A stretch of DNA of 64,000 nt, taken from contig JAOASC010000047.1 of assembly GCA_025210295.1 (NCBI GenBank), forward strand, positions 124,001 through 188,000. The letters run 5' to 3'. Shown piece after piece: positions 28,188-37,216 of the stretch. The translations under genes were made by a program, and so were the position numbers. Below the pieces are notes generated by a model. The model was not told where the DNA came from. It was given only the letters and a program-made list of their open reading frames with translations, and made no database searches. This DNA comes from Flavobacteriales bacterium. GTDB lineage: Bacteria; Bacteroidota; Bacteroidia; Flavobacteriales_D; Parvicellaceae. Each line of letters begins with the position of its first letter. Position 1 is the first letter of the stretch.

Positions 28188-29642
28188 ATGACAAAATTAA
28201 ATAGCTTAATCTTTCTTTTACTGCTTTGCTTTGTGGCACAAGCGCAACAATTAGTTAGTATCACACCTTTATCTTCTCATTCTTTAAATATTGTTCAAGC
28301 CTACCTTGGGGGATATGGATGGAACTATAGCAACATGAATTTAAACCCTGTTAGGAGTTATAAAGTAACGTATAACACGACAGACGTCCATGGAAATCCT
28401 ACGGTAGCTTCTGGAGCAGTATACATTCCAACCCTAACCAACTGTACCTATGCTCCTATTATCGCTTATGAGCACGGAACCGAATTCGATCGAAATAATG
28501 TTCCTTCAAAAAACAAATATGTAGGACAAGGTATTTACTTCTCAACGACGGGATATATTACTGTAATGCCAGACTATTTGGGGTTAGGTGATAATCCTGG
28601 AATCCACTTATACCAACATGCAGAAACAGAAGCTACTGCTACTCTCGACTTAATTAGAGCTGTACGAACTTATTTAGACACTACATCTACCCCTTCTGTT
28701 AAAGATAATGGACAAGTTTTTATTACTGGCTACTCTCAAGGTGGTCATGCAGCAATGGCTACATTAAAGTATATTGAAGACAACGCACAGGAAAACGACT
28801 TTGATGTGATGGCTTGTGCCCCTTTATCTGGCGCTTTTGATCAAACTGGTGCACAATTTGATTTAATTTTCGATGGTGATTCTAACTACTACGCCTCTCC
28901 TTTTCTACCTTATATTCTTGGTTCTTATCAAGAAGCTTACGCCAACCTCTATCAAAATTACAATGAAATTTATGATGCTTCTCATGCTACATCAATTCAA
29001 AACTACTTAACAAGTGGAACTAATGACTTTAGTCAATGGCTAGGAATGTTGGGGACTAATTACTACGGATTTATGCAAGACTCTGTACTTCAGAATATTC
29101 TTGCGGATGCCAATAGAGATAGCCATCCTATTAATATAGCTCTAAGAGCCAACAACCTTTATGATTGGGCTCCAAATAATCCTGTAAGAATGTTATACTG
29201 CGGTAGTGACTCTATGGTAGCACCTGAAAATTCAACCAACACATTGGATACAATGCTAGCCTTAGGAGCAACAGATGTACAAGCTCTAAATTTAAACCAA
29301 TCTGGAGACCACAACACTTGCTTTATTCCCGCTACAACTTACGCCTTAAATTGGTTTGATAGTTTGGCTTACAAATGCTCCAACTATGCTGGTGTTATTG
29401 CCTTGAATAACTTAGACATTACACTCTACCCCAACCCAGCTAATCATCAACTTACCATTGAGGGGCTAAAAAAACAAAGCTATTCTATTGTTATTCAAAA
29501 TGCACTAGGACAAACTTTTCCTGTACAGCATTTATCTTCCAATCAATTAAGCATTGAACATTTACCAAACGGTGTATATTTTGTTGTGATACGAGATGAA
29601 GAAAAAACACTATTTAAACGTTTAAAATTTATTAAGAACTAA
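28188..29642 (+). CDS. T9SS-secreted alpha/beta hydrolase (lipase/peptidase-like)
   Basis: A 484-aa protein with signal peptide MTKLNSLIFLLLLCFVAQAQ. An alpha/beta hydrolase domain has nucleophile elbow GYSQGGHAAM (G-x-S-x-G), an oxyanion segment IIAYEHGTEFDRN, a candidate acid in MLYCGSDSMVAPENS and a His in SGDHNTCF. The last 75 residues form a type A T9SS sorting domain (ITLYPNPANHQLTIEGL, ending in LFKRLKFIKN). It is a secreted esterase, lipase or related hydrolase, with the substrate not identifiable. Its stop codon overlaps the start of the following HAD gene (TAATG), so the two are translationally coupled. Confidence 0.87.
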   Translation: MTKLNSLIFLLLLCFVAQAQQLVSITPLSSHSLNIVQAYLGGYGWNYSNMNLNPVRSYKVTYNTTDVHGNPTVASGAVYIPTLTNCTYAPIIAYEHGTEFDRNNVPSKNKYVGQGIYFSTTGYITVMPDYLGLGDNPGIHLYQHAETEATATLDLIRAVRTYLDTTSTPSVKDNGQVFITGYSQGGHAAMATLKYIEDNAQENDFDVMACAPLSGAFDQTGAQFDLIFDGDSNYYASPFLPYILGSYQEAYANLYQNYNEIYDASHATSIQNYLTSGTNDFSQWLGMLGTNYYGFMQDSVLQNILADANRDSHPINIALRANNLYDWAPNNPVRMLYCGSDSMVAPENSTNTLDTMLALGATDVQALNLNQSGDHNTCFIPATTYALNWFDSLAYKCSNYAGVIALNNLDITLYPNPANHQLTIEGLKKQSYSIVIQNALGQTFPVQHLSSNQLSIEHLPNGVYFVVIRDEEKTLFKRLKFIKN

Positions 29643-30343
29643 TGGAGCAGCTACAAAAGCAATTGGAAAAATCTGGAGCTCAATTTATTTTACCAATAGC
29701 AAAACTCACACAGAAGTTAAAGGGAATTAAAGCGATCATATTTGACTGGGATGGTGTTTTTCATTCTGGATATAAAGACGAAAGTAAAAGTTCTGCTTTT
29801 TCGGAAGCTGATTCCATGGGGGTTAACATGTTACGTTTTGCATACTATTTAATCAATAAAGAAATCCCCTACTCTGCTATTATTACTGGAGAGCATAACA
29901 AAACGGCTTTTTATTGGGGGGAGCGAGAACACCTTGATGATATCTTTTACAAAATAAAGGATAAAGTTGAAATCTTAAATTGGTTAGAGCAACACAGAGG
30001 TATAAAAAAGGAAGCGGTTCTTTTTGCTTTTGATGATATTTTAGATTTAAGTATGGCTAGAGAATGTGGAGCTCGATTCCTCATTAACAGACCTGCTAGT
30101 TTTGCTTTACATCATTTCTGTATTGAAAACAATTTATGCGATTATATAAGTGCCAATGATGGAGGGAATCACGCAGTTCGAGAGATTTCTGAATTGATTG
30201 TTTCTTTATTAGGTAATTGGAATACCGTTGTTAACGAACGTATAAAATTTAACGATTTATATGCGCCATACATCCAAATGCGACAACAAATCAACACTAA
30301 TTTTTATACGTTGGAAAGTGGTCTAGTCGTTAAAAAAAAGTAA
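29642..30343 (+). CDS. KdsC/YrbI-like HAD phosphatase
   Basis: A 233-aa HAD-superfamily protein. Motif I is IIFDWDGVFHSGY with both catalytic aspartates, motif II is around SAIITGEHN, and motif III/IV around LFAFDDILDLSMARECGA. The C-terminal NDGGNHAVREISELIV matches the GG-x-AVRE segment of KDO-8-phosphate phosphatase-like proteins. It probably removes phosphate from a sugar or sugar-acid. Extra residues beyond the usual 170-190 aa of KdsC make the exact substrate uncertain. Its start overlaps the stop of the upstream hydrolase gene. Confidence 0.78.
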   Translation: MEQLQKQLEKSGAQFILPIAKLTQKLKGIKAIIFDWDGVFHSGYKDESKSSAFSEADSMGVNMLRFAYYLINKEIPYSAIITGEHNKTAFYWGEREHLDDIFYKIKDKVEILNWLEQHRGIKKEAVLFAFDDILDLSMARECGARFLINRPASFALHHFCIENNLCDYISANDGGNHAVREISELIVSLLGNWNTVVNERIKFNDLYAPYIQMRQQINTNFYTLESGLVVKKK

Positions 30344-30348
30344 AAAGC

Positions 30349-30852
30349 TTATTCACAGGTTGATTGCTTTTCAAGTTTACCATCTTTGTCGTAACGTTTC
30401 CACTCTCCTGTTTGCTCATCATTAGTGTATTCACCTTCTAGAAAAACTAGGTTCTTTGTATCATTATGGTAAAATTTCCAGAAGCCATGTTTTACACAAT
30501 TTTCAAAATTACCTTCTGAGGCTAAATTTCCATTCTCAAAGTACTTTTTTGCAAAGCCATCAACTTTCCCATTCTCAAAGCTCACCTCTTTTAACAGGTT
30601 TCCATTCTCGTAATAGAACTTCCAAAAACCTACCTGAACTCCATTGGTATAATTTCCCTCACTTTCTTTTTGGGTGGTATTAGGATAATAATTAACAATA
30701 AAACCATTAACATTAGCTCCCATATTTACTCCTTCACAAGCTATATTTACAGTAGGAACATCTGTTGAACAAGCACTTTCTTTCTTCTTGCAAGAGGAGA
30801 GTTGAAAGTTGAAGATTATTAAGGCAGAAACAACAATTAATTTTCTTTTCAT
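30349..30852 (-). CDS. YwqK-like lipoprotein with MORN-variant repeats
   Basis: A 167-aa lipoprotein (lipobox LSSC in IIFNFQLSSCKKK). It contains four MORN-variant repeats (GNYTNGVQVGFWKFYYENGNL, then SFENGKVDGFAKKYFENGNL, NFENCVKHGFWKFY, GEYTNDEQTGEWKRY). Databases call this architecture a toxin-antitoxin system YwqK family antitoxin. No toxin gene is adjacent here, so a stand-alone surface or periplasmic lipoprotein is more likely. It ends 5 bp from the convergent HAD gene. Confidence 0.82.
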   Translation of the reverse strand: MKRKLIVVSALIIFNFQLSSCKKKESACSTDVPTVNIACEGVNMGANVNGFIVNYYPNTTQKESEGNYTNGVQVGFWKFYYENGNLLKEVSFENGKVDGFAKKYFENGNLASEGNFENCVKHGFWKFYHNDTKNLVFLEGEYTNDEQTGEWKRYDKDGKLEKQSTCE

Positions 30853-30894
30853 ACCAATTTGACGGCCCTCATCGTTTTTCCTTACTAGTAAAGT

Positions 30895-31563
30895 TTAATA
30901 TTTCACTAAATAGTACAACAGTTTAACATACTCATTATTCACCATAATCAACCCTGCTTCGTATTTCCACCAATAATCCTCTCTATAACTCGAGTTTGGT
31001 GCTCCACTCAACAAAACCTCTATTCCTTTTTCTTCAAAAGGAGCTTTAAAAGTTGTGCTAATACGCCTTAAGTGAAACTTATCCGATACCACAATAATTC
31101 GTTGATACTTATGTTCTATAGCATAACTTAAAATTGCTTCAGCCTCTTCTTTAGTAGATGTTCCCTTAATTATTGGTTTTACATCTTGTGCTGGTGTATT
31201 CAATTCATTCACCATATAATACTGAGACAATACGGCATCAGGCTTTTTATCATCTGTAGTTAATAATATTTTTTCTACCACTTCGCCCATTGGATGAATA
31301 GTTGAAGCATATCCTTGTTCATAAAGGTAAACTCCGTGTGTACTTCGATCAAAAATATTTCCTCCAAGCACAAAAATGGCATCTGATTTTTTGAGGGGGT
31401 CCTCTTTAATCAAAAAATTACCAATTCCTTGCAGGATAGGAGCTCTAAAAACAATAGCCCAACATCCTATAAAAAAGAGTAACAGCCACTTTTTACCCCA
31501 ATTTTTAGGTAACAGCTTCCCTACTTTCCATTTAGCTATATCTATTATTTCTGATCCTTTCAT
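30895..31563 (-). CDS. YdcF/DUF218 family membrane-anchored protein
   Basis: A 222-aa protein with one N-terminal membrane segment (WLLLFFIGCWAIVFRAPIL, about residues 25-43) and a DUF218 domain starting KKSDAIFVLGGNIFDRSTHGVYLYEQGYA, with IIVVSDKFHLRRI as the later conserved strand. YdcF-type proteins have a Rossmann-like fold and unknown enzymatic role, with a suggested link to envelope metabolism. It follows the UDG-family gene by 19 bp on the same strand. Confidence 0.85.
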   Translation of the reverse strand: MKGSEIIDIAKWKVGKLLPKNWGKKWLLLFFIGCWAIVFRAPILQGIGNFLIKEDPLKKSDAIFVLGGNIFDRSTHGVYLYEQGYASTIHPMGEVVEKILLTTDDKKPDAVLSQYYMVNELNTPAQDVKPIIKGTSTKEEAEAILSYAIEHKYQRIIVVSDKFHLRRISTTFKAPFEEKGIEVLLSGAPNSSYREDYWWKYEAGLIMVNNEYVKLLYYLVKY

Positions 31564-31582
31564 TTTGACAAGTCTAATTTAG

Positions 31583-32155
31583 CTATTTTAATAATTGGTG
31601 AATCAAAAACTTTAATTCGGGCAAAACCTCTTGTTTAAACCATTCATTTTTTGCTTGCCAAATATTATTCCGAGGAGATGGATGAGGCAATACGAAGTAT
31701 TGGGGTAAATACGCTTTAAAGTTCCTCACTGTCTGTGTTAAGTTTTTACACTTTCGATCTTTGAGGTAATAATCCTGAGCATATTTTCCTACCAACAGGA
31801 CTAATTCCACTTGTTGAAGTTGGTCAAACAGCAATTGATGCCATAAAGGAGCACATTCTTTTCTGGGAGGCAAGTCTCCTGTTTTTCCTTTTCCTGGATA
31901 GCAAAAGCCCATTGGTATAATACTTATTTGACGGGTATTATAAAACTGCTCAACAGAAATCCCCATCCATTTTCTAAGATTATCACCACTTTTATCGTTC
32001 CAGGGAATATTGGTATTATGTACTGCTAGGCCTGGTGCTTGACCAATAATCACGATGCGACTATCAGGGTGAGCTGTAAAAACAGGATTAGGTCCCATTG
32101 CTAATTCTTTAGCACATTCAGTACAACTTTTAACCCTATTGATTAACGCTTTCAA
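31583..32155 (-). CDS. Uracil-DNA glycosylase family protein
   Basis: A 190-aa protein of the uracil-DNA glycosylase superfamily. It has motif A IVIIGQAPGLAVHNTNIPW, a central YAQDYYL segment and motif B HPSPRNN, with an N-terminal CTECAKE. It probably removes uracil or a related damaged base, starting base excision repair. The start codon is TTG at 32155: an in-frame stop lies just upstream at 32159-32161 and the first ATG would cut off the N-terminal cysteines. It begins 3 bp after the preceding coiled-coil lipoprotein gene ends. Confidence 0.88.
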   Translation of the reverse strand: MKALINRVKSCTECAKELAMGPNPVFTAHPDSRIVIIGQAPGLAVHNTNIPWNDKSGDNLRKWMGISVEQFYNTRQISIIPMGFCYPGKGKTGDLPPRKECAPLWHQLLFDQLQQVELVLLVGKYAQDYYLKDRKCKNLTQTVRNFKAYLPQYFVLPHPSPRNNIWQAKNEWFKQEVLPELKFLIHQLLK

Positions 32156-32158
32156 CTT

Positions 32159-33034
32159 TTATTTCACTAATACCACTAAATATTTAGACACGCTCCAAAA
32201 TTCCTCAGCGTTTTTGATTACTAATTTTTCAACTGGGTTTTCTCCAATCAATTCATAAGAAGTAGAAGGATGTGTTGTAATAACGTCTACCTTTTTGACT
32301 CCTAAAGGAATTTCGTTGATCGCATCAATACTAACTTCTGTAAAATACGATTTATTAAAATCACTTTTTAATTCTTTACTCGTTCCAATACCTAGTACTC
32401 CTCCTTCTTTAGAAATCACTCCATTTTCTAATAATTCAGATTTTGTTCCTATGGTATAATATGCCGCATTTAATTTCGCATTTGCTTCATTCAACATGGC
32501 TGTTTTATCAGTATAGGCCTCAAATAATTCAGCAAAAGCAGCATCTACATTTTCCAACTCTTGTTGCAATTGGAAAATTTCCATGTTTTTTTCATCAACA
32601 TCTTCGGTTAATGACAAAATCATTTCATCCAAGCCATCCATTTTAATATTAGCATCTTTTACATTGCTTTTTAATTGCTTAATTTTCGTTTGATTTTCAG
32701 CCATTAATTGCCCCAGCAACTTAATTTCCTCAACTAAAGAAGCGTCATCAGCCTGTAATGATTCTGAATTTGCTTTCTTATTGATGATAAAACGTTGTTT
32801 ATCTTTAATTAGATTTAAGTTTGAACGAATCTCATTAATATATCCTATATAGTTGGTAATGGTAGAATCTTTTTCAGCCAATTCTACTTTTAGCAATTCA
32901 TTCTCCGCTTTGAGTTGTTCTACTTCCCCACTATTTTCTTGGCTTTCCCCTCCAAGAGTTGTTGCACCATCTTCATTCTGGCAAGCCATAAATACAATAC
33001 TCAATGCACCAATCCAAATATATTTTTTAATCAT
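32159..33034 (-). CDS. Coiled-coil lipoprotein
   Basis: A 291-aa lipoprotein (lipobox FMAC in ALSIVFMACQNEDG). Residues 35-195 are a long coiled coil (EVEQLKAENELLKVELAEKD, EEIKLLGQLMAENQTKIKQL, EIFQLQQELENVDAAFAELF). The C-terminal 80 residues form a compact beta-rich domain (VISKEGGVLGIGTSKELKSD to FWSVSKYLVVLVK). Similar Bacteroidota proteins are sometimes annotated as Cbp1-type collagen-binding adhesins. I cannot confirm an adhesive role from the sequence. It is the first gene of an apparent operon with the UDG-family and YdcF genes. Confidence 0.7.
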   Translation of the reverse strand: MIKKYIWIGALSIVFMACQNEDGATTLGGESQENSGEVEQLKAENELLKVELAEKDSTITNYIGYINEIRSNLNLIKDKQRFIINKKANSESLQADDASLVEEIKLLGQLMAENQTKIKQLKSNVKDANIKMDGLDEMILSLTEDVDEKNMEIFQLQQELENVDAAFAELFEAYTDKTAMLNEANAKLNAAYYTIGTKSELLENGVISKEGGVLGIGTSKELKSDFNKSYFTEVSIDAINEIPLGVKKVDVITTHPSTSYELIGENPVEKLVIKNAEEFWSVSKYLVVLVK

Positions 33035-33121
33035 TTTATTAGCAATTTTATCTTCTACTCAAAAATAACAAATATAATTTGCTTTAATATCAAATTATAT
33101 TTAAATATTTATTGAAGTTGG

Positions 33122-33148
33122 ATTATACACTTTTTTAAGTGTTATAAT
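33122..33148 (-). terminator. Possible terminator after the 158-aa lipoprotein gene
   Basis: An AT-rich inverted repeat (ATTATACACTT paired with AAGTGTTATAAT, one bulge) overlaps the stop codon of the lipoprotein gene. It lacks a clear following T-run, so the call is weak. Confidence 0.35.
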
Positions 33149-33611
33149 TTAAAAGCAACTCTAGAGCTGAAAGCTTTAACACCATACACCTATTATAACC
33201 AGGAGGGCAACATACAATGCTTTCTTTGTACATTTTTCTATCAATTATAAATACTTCACTATGAATTGAATCCTTATAAAAAGAGAGTTGATAGACTCTT
33301 TCAGACGGACAATGATACCTTCTATTATACTTATCATGAAGAAGACTATAGAACCTCTCAACTATTTTTTGATCAACGATCTCACTTACTATACTATCGT
33401 TCTTAGTTAAAACTAATTTAGTTGGAGTAAACTTTTTAGAAAACCTATTGGCAAACAACTCAAATTCATCAGCATACAATGAATCCACCTCCTTTTCTGC
33501 TGTTACTTTTTCGATAAATTGGCTCTGGTTAACACCTACTCTATCACCACCTGAGCAACTTGTCAAAAACACAGCTATTAACCCTAAAAAGCTAGCCCAA
33601 TTTATTACCAT
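33135..33611 (-). CDS. Hypothetical lipoprotein
   Basis: A 158-aa protein with a lipobox LTSC (IAVFLTSCSGGD). The mature part is charged, with a central KLVLTKNDSIVSEIV segment and four cysteines, three of them in SIVCCPPGYNRCMVLKL. The paired CC and later Cys suggest disulfides or a small knotted C-terminal domain. I do not recognise a family. Its start overlaps the end of the upstream TPR gene by 7 bp, so it is probably cotranscribed with that gene. Confidence 0.55.
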   Translation of the reverse strand: MVINWASFLGLIAVFLTSCSGGDRVGVNQSQFIEKVTAEKEVDSLYADEFELFANRFSKKFTPTKLVLTKNDSIVSEIVDQKIVERFYSLLHDKYNRRYHCPSERVYQLSFYKDSIHSEVFIIDRKMYKESIVCCPPGYNRCMVLKLSALELLLNYNT

Positions 33612-34657
33612 GAATAGTTATTAGACCAACTATAAAACGCATCTATTTTTTCTTTATGCTTAGCAATCCATTTTTTTACATATTTTTCATCAGAGGATGA
33701 ATAAACAATATAACTAAAGGTTTCAATGTAGTTATTCTTATTCATCTCTATAAAATAAGGAGCAAAGTAATCCCAATATAACCCATGGTTATCTGCTTTA
33801 AGTTCTTCTAAAGAACTACACAAAGTCTCAATATTTCCCTTTAACAAATCAACTTCTGTTTTCTTCTTATTAGCTTTCGTAAAATCCATTCCAGAATTTA
33901 ATGCCAAGACTAATGCTGTTGTTGTAAAGTCATTTTCTTTTTTTACCGCTTCTTCCCCCTCTTTAGGAATATCATTGACATCAATATTTATTGTTACAGA
34001 ATTACGTCCTGTTTTTTGGGCATTTCCCTTAGTTAAATCTTCCATATAAGGGATATTCAGCTTAGCTCGCTTTCCATTAGGTTCTAAAATAAAAAATCTT
34101 GCCAACACCATTAATGCTGGAATCTTTTGCTCTTGTATATAAAGTACTCTAGCAAGTGCATTATGAGATCCAGGATGTTGAGGATTCAATTGTATTGCTT
34201 TCTCAAAGTTTTGAATAGCCTTTTTATAAGCCTCCATTTGCACTAATGTAATCCCTTTGTTAAAGTATAAATGGTAAAAACCTGGAAATCTTTTCAACCC
34301 TTCATCGTAAACACTTAGTGCTTTTTTAGGCTGTCCCATCATATCAAAGGCATTGGCATACGTTGCATATACCGTTTTTAACTCCTCCGAATCTGGTGCA
34401 ACGGCAATACATTTTTGACATGTTTTAACCACTTCATCATATTCATTGAGCATCATTAAAGAAAGTGCCTTTTCGGCATAAGCTGTGACATTATTGGGAT
34501 TTTGAGCTAAAGCCTCTTGGTATTTAGTTATAGCAGCTCGATAAGCCCCTTGATCATGTAATGCTATTCCCTCTCCTACAATTTTCTGGTCAGATTCAAT
34601 TTGAGCAAAAGTAAAAGCTGTATAGCTAATCAATAATAGTAATAATATCTTTTTCAT
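33605..34657 (-). CDS. Exported TPR-repeat protein
   Basis: About 350 aa with signal peptide MKKILLLLLISYTAFTFAQ, starting at the ATG at 34657; an upstream in-frame start at 34714 would put a non-signal-like extension in front. Residues 30-200 are about five tetratricopeptide repeats (GAYRAAITKYQEALAQNPNN, AYANAFDMMGQPKKALSVYD, AYKKAIQNFEKAIQLNPQHP, HNALARVLYIQEQKIPAL). The C-terminal 140 residues form a helical domain of unknown type. TPRs mediate protein-protein contacts, here in the periplasm. The gene overlaps the following lipoprotein gene. Confidence 0.85.
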   Translation of the reverse strand: MKKILLLLLISYTAFTFAQIESDQKIVGEGIALHDQGAYRAAITKYQEALAQNPNNVTAYAEKALSLMMLNEYDEVVKTCQKCIAVAPDSEELKTVYATYANAFDMMGQPKKALSVYDEGLKRFPGFYHLYFNKGITLVQMEAYKKAIQNFEKAIQLNPQHPGSHNALARVLYIQEQKIPALMVLARFFILEPNGKRAKLNIPYMEDLTKGNAQKTGRNSVTINIDVNDIPKEGEEAVKKENDFTTTALVLALNSGMDFTKANKKKTEVDLLKGNIETLCSSLEELKADNHGLYWDYFAPYFIEMNKNNYIETFSYIVYSSSDEKYVKKWIAKHKEKIDAFYSWSNNYSW

Positions 34658-34754
34658 ATAGTTAGGTAAGAAATTAAAATACAAATAAAAGACATACAAA
34701 CGAATATCTATCATAAATATTTGTTAATATGCTTTATTCGATTATTTGCATAAA

Positions 34755-34785
34755 AAAAGCTGATTATCGTAGATAACCAGCTTTT
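34755..34785 (-). terminator. Terminator after the cysteine-free zinc-ribbon-family gene
   Basis: The stem AAAAGCTGGTTATC / GATAATCAGCTTTT (minus strand, one mismatch) has a 3-nt loop and is followed by a T-run. Confidence 0.8.
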
Positions 34786-34808
34786 CAATTCTAAACTTAT
34801 AAATTCAA

Positions 34809-35600
34809 TTAAGCACTTAATAATTTGCTTAACTTTTTATTCATTTTCTTTTCTTCTTCTTCAGCTAATGCAGCATCAACTAAGATCCTACCACTATGCT
34901 CATCGATAATAATTTTTTTACGAGCTGCGATATCAATTTCTCTTTGTGGTGGGATTTTAATGTAAGAACCTCCTGAAGCACCTCTTTCAACAGGAACTAC
35001 TGCTAATCCATTCACTGCAGATTTTCTAATTCTAGTGTAAGCTTTTAATAACCTATCTTCTACTGCTTCAGCAGCAATTGCAGATTGCTCAATTAAAACT
35101 TTCTCTTCTTTAGCATTCTCAGCAGTAATCTCTTCTAATTCGGTTTTCTTAGCCACTAAAGCTTCTTCTACCTCAGCTAATTTTGCTTGACTACCTTCTA
35201 AAACTTCTTGCTTATGAGCTATTTTAGCTTTATACTCTTTAATTCTCTTTTCTGCCAATTGCATTTCTAACTCCTGGAACTCAATTTCCTTAGATAATGC
35301 ATCATACTCACGGTTATTTCTAACGTTATCTTGCTGAGATTTATATTTTTCGATAAGCCCTTTAGCTAATTCAATTACATTCTTTTTATCAGTAATTTGA
35401 ATATTTAAATCGTGAATTTCAGAATTAATCTTTTCTATTCTCAATTTTACACCTTCGATTTCATCTTCTAAATATTTTACCTCTAAAGGTAATTCTCCTC
35501 TTACCTCTCTAATAATATCTATTTTAGTATCGATAACTTGAAGTGCTAACAAAGCTCTTAACTTTTCTTCAGGTGTTGCGTTTTTTTTCTTTTTCGCCAT
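34809..35600 (-). CDS. Zinc-ribbon-family coiled-coil protein lacking all four cysteines
   Basis: A 263-aa protein. Residues 10-190 are a long coiled-coil hairpin (VRNNREYDALSKEIEFQELE is the conserved turn of this family). The C-terminus has the family framework RGASGGSYIKIPPQREIDI, then KIIIDEHSGRILVDAAL. In relatives these positions are a C4 zinc ribbon (C-x2-C, 20 residues, C-x2-C). Here residues 209, 212, 233 and 236 are Ser, Ser, Asp and Ser, so zinc cannot be bound in the usual way although the surrounding residues are kept. The gene lies directly downstream of a Nif3-like gene, as is usual in Bacteroidota, which supports the family assignment. Function is unknown; nucleic acid or ribosome contact has been suggested for the family. 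Confidence 0.85.
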   Translation of the reverse strand: MAKKKKNATPEEKLRALLALQVIDTKIDIIREVRGELPLEVKYLEDEIEGVKLRIEKINSEIHDLNIQITDKKNVIELAKGLIEKYKSQQDNVRNNREYDALSKEIEFQELEMQLAEKRIKEYKAKIAHKQEVLEGSQAKLAEVEEALVAKKTELEEITAENAKEEKVLIEQSAIAAEAVEDRLLKAYTRIRKSAVNGLAVVPVERGASGGSYIKIPPQREIDIAARKKIIIDEHSGRILVDAALAEEEEKKMNKKLSKLLSA

Positions 35601-35609
35601 ATTACAAAA

Positions 35610-36704
35610 TTACAAATATTGAATAGGATTCGTTTCCTTTTCTGTTAATCGAACTGCAAAAGTAGTAAATTTTTCTTTTAAAATCGAAACTAATAGCTCA
35701 ATTGTGAATTGTTCACTTTCAAAATGTCCTATATCCGCTATAATTAAGTGGTTCTCAGCATCAAAAAACTCATGATATTTAAAGTCTCCAGTGATATAAA
35801 CATCTGCTTGTTGCCCTATTGCAGCCCCCAATAAAAAACTACCAGCACCACCACATACAGCAACAGTTTTTATTTTTTTACCCAATGTTTTGGTATGACG
35901 TACACAATCGGTTTTCATTGTTGTTTTTAAACTTTTTAAAAAGTCTAAAGCGTCAACTTCTTCTTCCAATTCCCCTATTATTCCTGCTCCAATTTGATTA
36001 GATGTATTAGAAATAGTAATTAAATCATAGGCTACTGCTTCATAAGGGTGACTTTGCTCCAAAGCTTGAATTAAACCTCTTTCAATATTTTTAGGATAAA
36101 CCACCTCTACTCTTTCTTCAACTTCATGATGCCTCTTTGAAATATCACCCTTATAAGGATTAGCTTTTTCATTGGCTAAATAGGTACCTTGACCATTTGA
36201 AGAAAAACTACACTCAGAATAATTCCCAATATTTCCTGCACCTGCTTTAAATAAGGCCTCCATCACTTGATCTTTGGCTTCTAATGGAACATAAGTTATC
36301 AACTTTTTTAACATCCCTCCTTTAGGAGCCAATACGCTTGTATTTATCAACCCCAACTTTTCACCTATCTTTCCATTAACACCTTCTATTACATTATCTA
36401 AATTAGTATGAATGGCATAAATTGCAACATCATTCTTAATGGCTTTAATTACGGTGCGTTCTACATAATTTTTACCCGTAATTTTCTTTAATCCACCAAA
36501 TACAATTGGATGATGAGCAATGACTAAATTACAACCTTTTTCTATAGCCTCTTCTATAATTTCCTCCGTGCTATCCAAACAAACAAGCACTCCTTTAACT
36601 GCTGTATTTTTATCTCCTACTATTAACCCTGAATTATCATAACTTTCTTGATAAGCTAAAGGAGCTATAGATTCTAAATAACTGGTGATATCTTTAATTT
36701 TCAT
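35610..36704 (-). CDS. Nif3-like dinuclear metal centre protein
   Basis: A 364-aa Nif3/DUF34 protein. Metal-binding residues are visible: HHP in VIAHHPIVFGGLKKI, HTNLDN, and the C-terminal GHFESEQ. The domain is split by an inserted central segment (about residues 130-235), as in the longer Nif3-like proteins that form toroidal hexamers. The usual partner motif ITGDFKYHEFFDA is present. It is thought to be a metal-dependent hydrolase, possibly acting on a GTP-cyclohydrolase-type product, but this is unsettled. It overlaps the upstream membrane-protein gene by 4 bp and precedes the zinc-ribbon-family gene by 9 bp. Confidence 0.92.
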   Translation of the reverse strand: MKIKDITSYLESIAPLAYQESYDNSGLIVGDKNTAVKGVLVCLDSTEEIIEEAIEKGCNLVIAHHPIVFGGLKKITGKNYVERTVIKAIKNDVAIYAIHTNLDNVIEGVNGKIGEKLGLINTSVLAPKGGMLKKLITYVPLEAKDQVMEALFKAGAGNIGNYSECSFSSNGQGTYLANEKANPYKGDISKRHHEVEERVEVVYPKNIERGLIQALEQSHPYEAVAYDLITISNTSNQIGAGIIGELEEEVDALDFLKSLKTTMKTDCVRHTKTLGKKIKTVAVCGGAGSFLLGAAIGQQADVYITGDFKYHEFFDAENHLIIADIGHFESEQFTIELLVSILKEKFTTFAVRLTEKETNPIQYL

Positions 36705-37099
36705 AAACTTTCTTTTTGATGGTCAAATTTCACTCCTAAAAAAGTAAATAGTGCAATAGGCAACAACAGCACCCATTGAGGAGCAAAAACACCATTGAAT
36801 AAACTCACTGCAATAAAACTCAACGAAAATAATAAATAAAGTAATGCAATTTGTTTCAATGTACCATATCCTCCTTGCCTAATTGAGGAAAAACCTTTTT
36901 GTAATAAAATAAATGTTGTGGCAAACAATAGAATTGTTGTAATATGCCATACTCCTGTTAATTCGGTAACCACTTGTCTACTTAGCTCACTATTTTTTAA
37001 TGGTATTATCAAATCCAATTCTCCTAAAAAAGTATGAATTAAAGCGGTCAACAAATTGATACTCCCAGCAATGATCAACGCTATTCTTGATTTATTCAT
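36701..37099 (-). CDS. Small four-helix membrane protein
   Basis: A 132-aa protein with four predicted membrane segments: IALIIAGSINLLTALIHTFL, VWHITTILLFATTFILL, IALLYLLFSLSFIAVSLF and WVLLLPIALFTFLGV. Single histidines occur in the first and second segments (LIHTF, VWHIT). I do not recognise a family or function. Its end overlaps the Nif3 gene by 4 bp (ATGA type), so it is translationally coupled to it. Confidence 0.65.
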   Translation of the reverse strand: MNKSRIALIIAGSINLLTALIHTFLGELDLIIPLKNSELSRQVVTELTGVWHITTILLFATTFILLQKGFSSIRQGGYGTLKQIALLYLLFSLSFIAVSLFNGVFAPQWVLLLPIALFTFLGVKFDHQKESL

Positions 37100-37216
37100 T
37101 GTGTTATTTTTATAAAATGTACATCAATAGTTTCCATTAAGTATTCCTTGAATTGTTTTTCCCCTTTCACGTACACCTATTAAATAACAATAGAGAGAGA
37201 ACTTTTCTATTGATAA

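Noticed and set aside
30349..30852. Toxin-antitoxin pair at the YwqK-like gene
   Set aside because: The family name mentions an antitoxin, but no adjacent toxin gene is present and the protein is a lipoprotein with MORN-type repeats.
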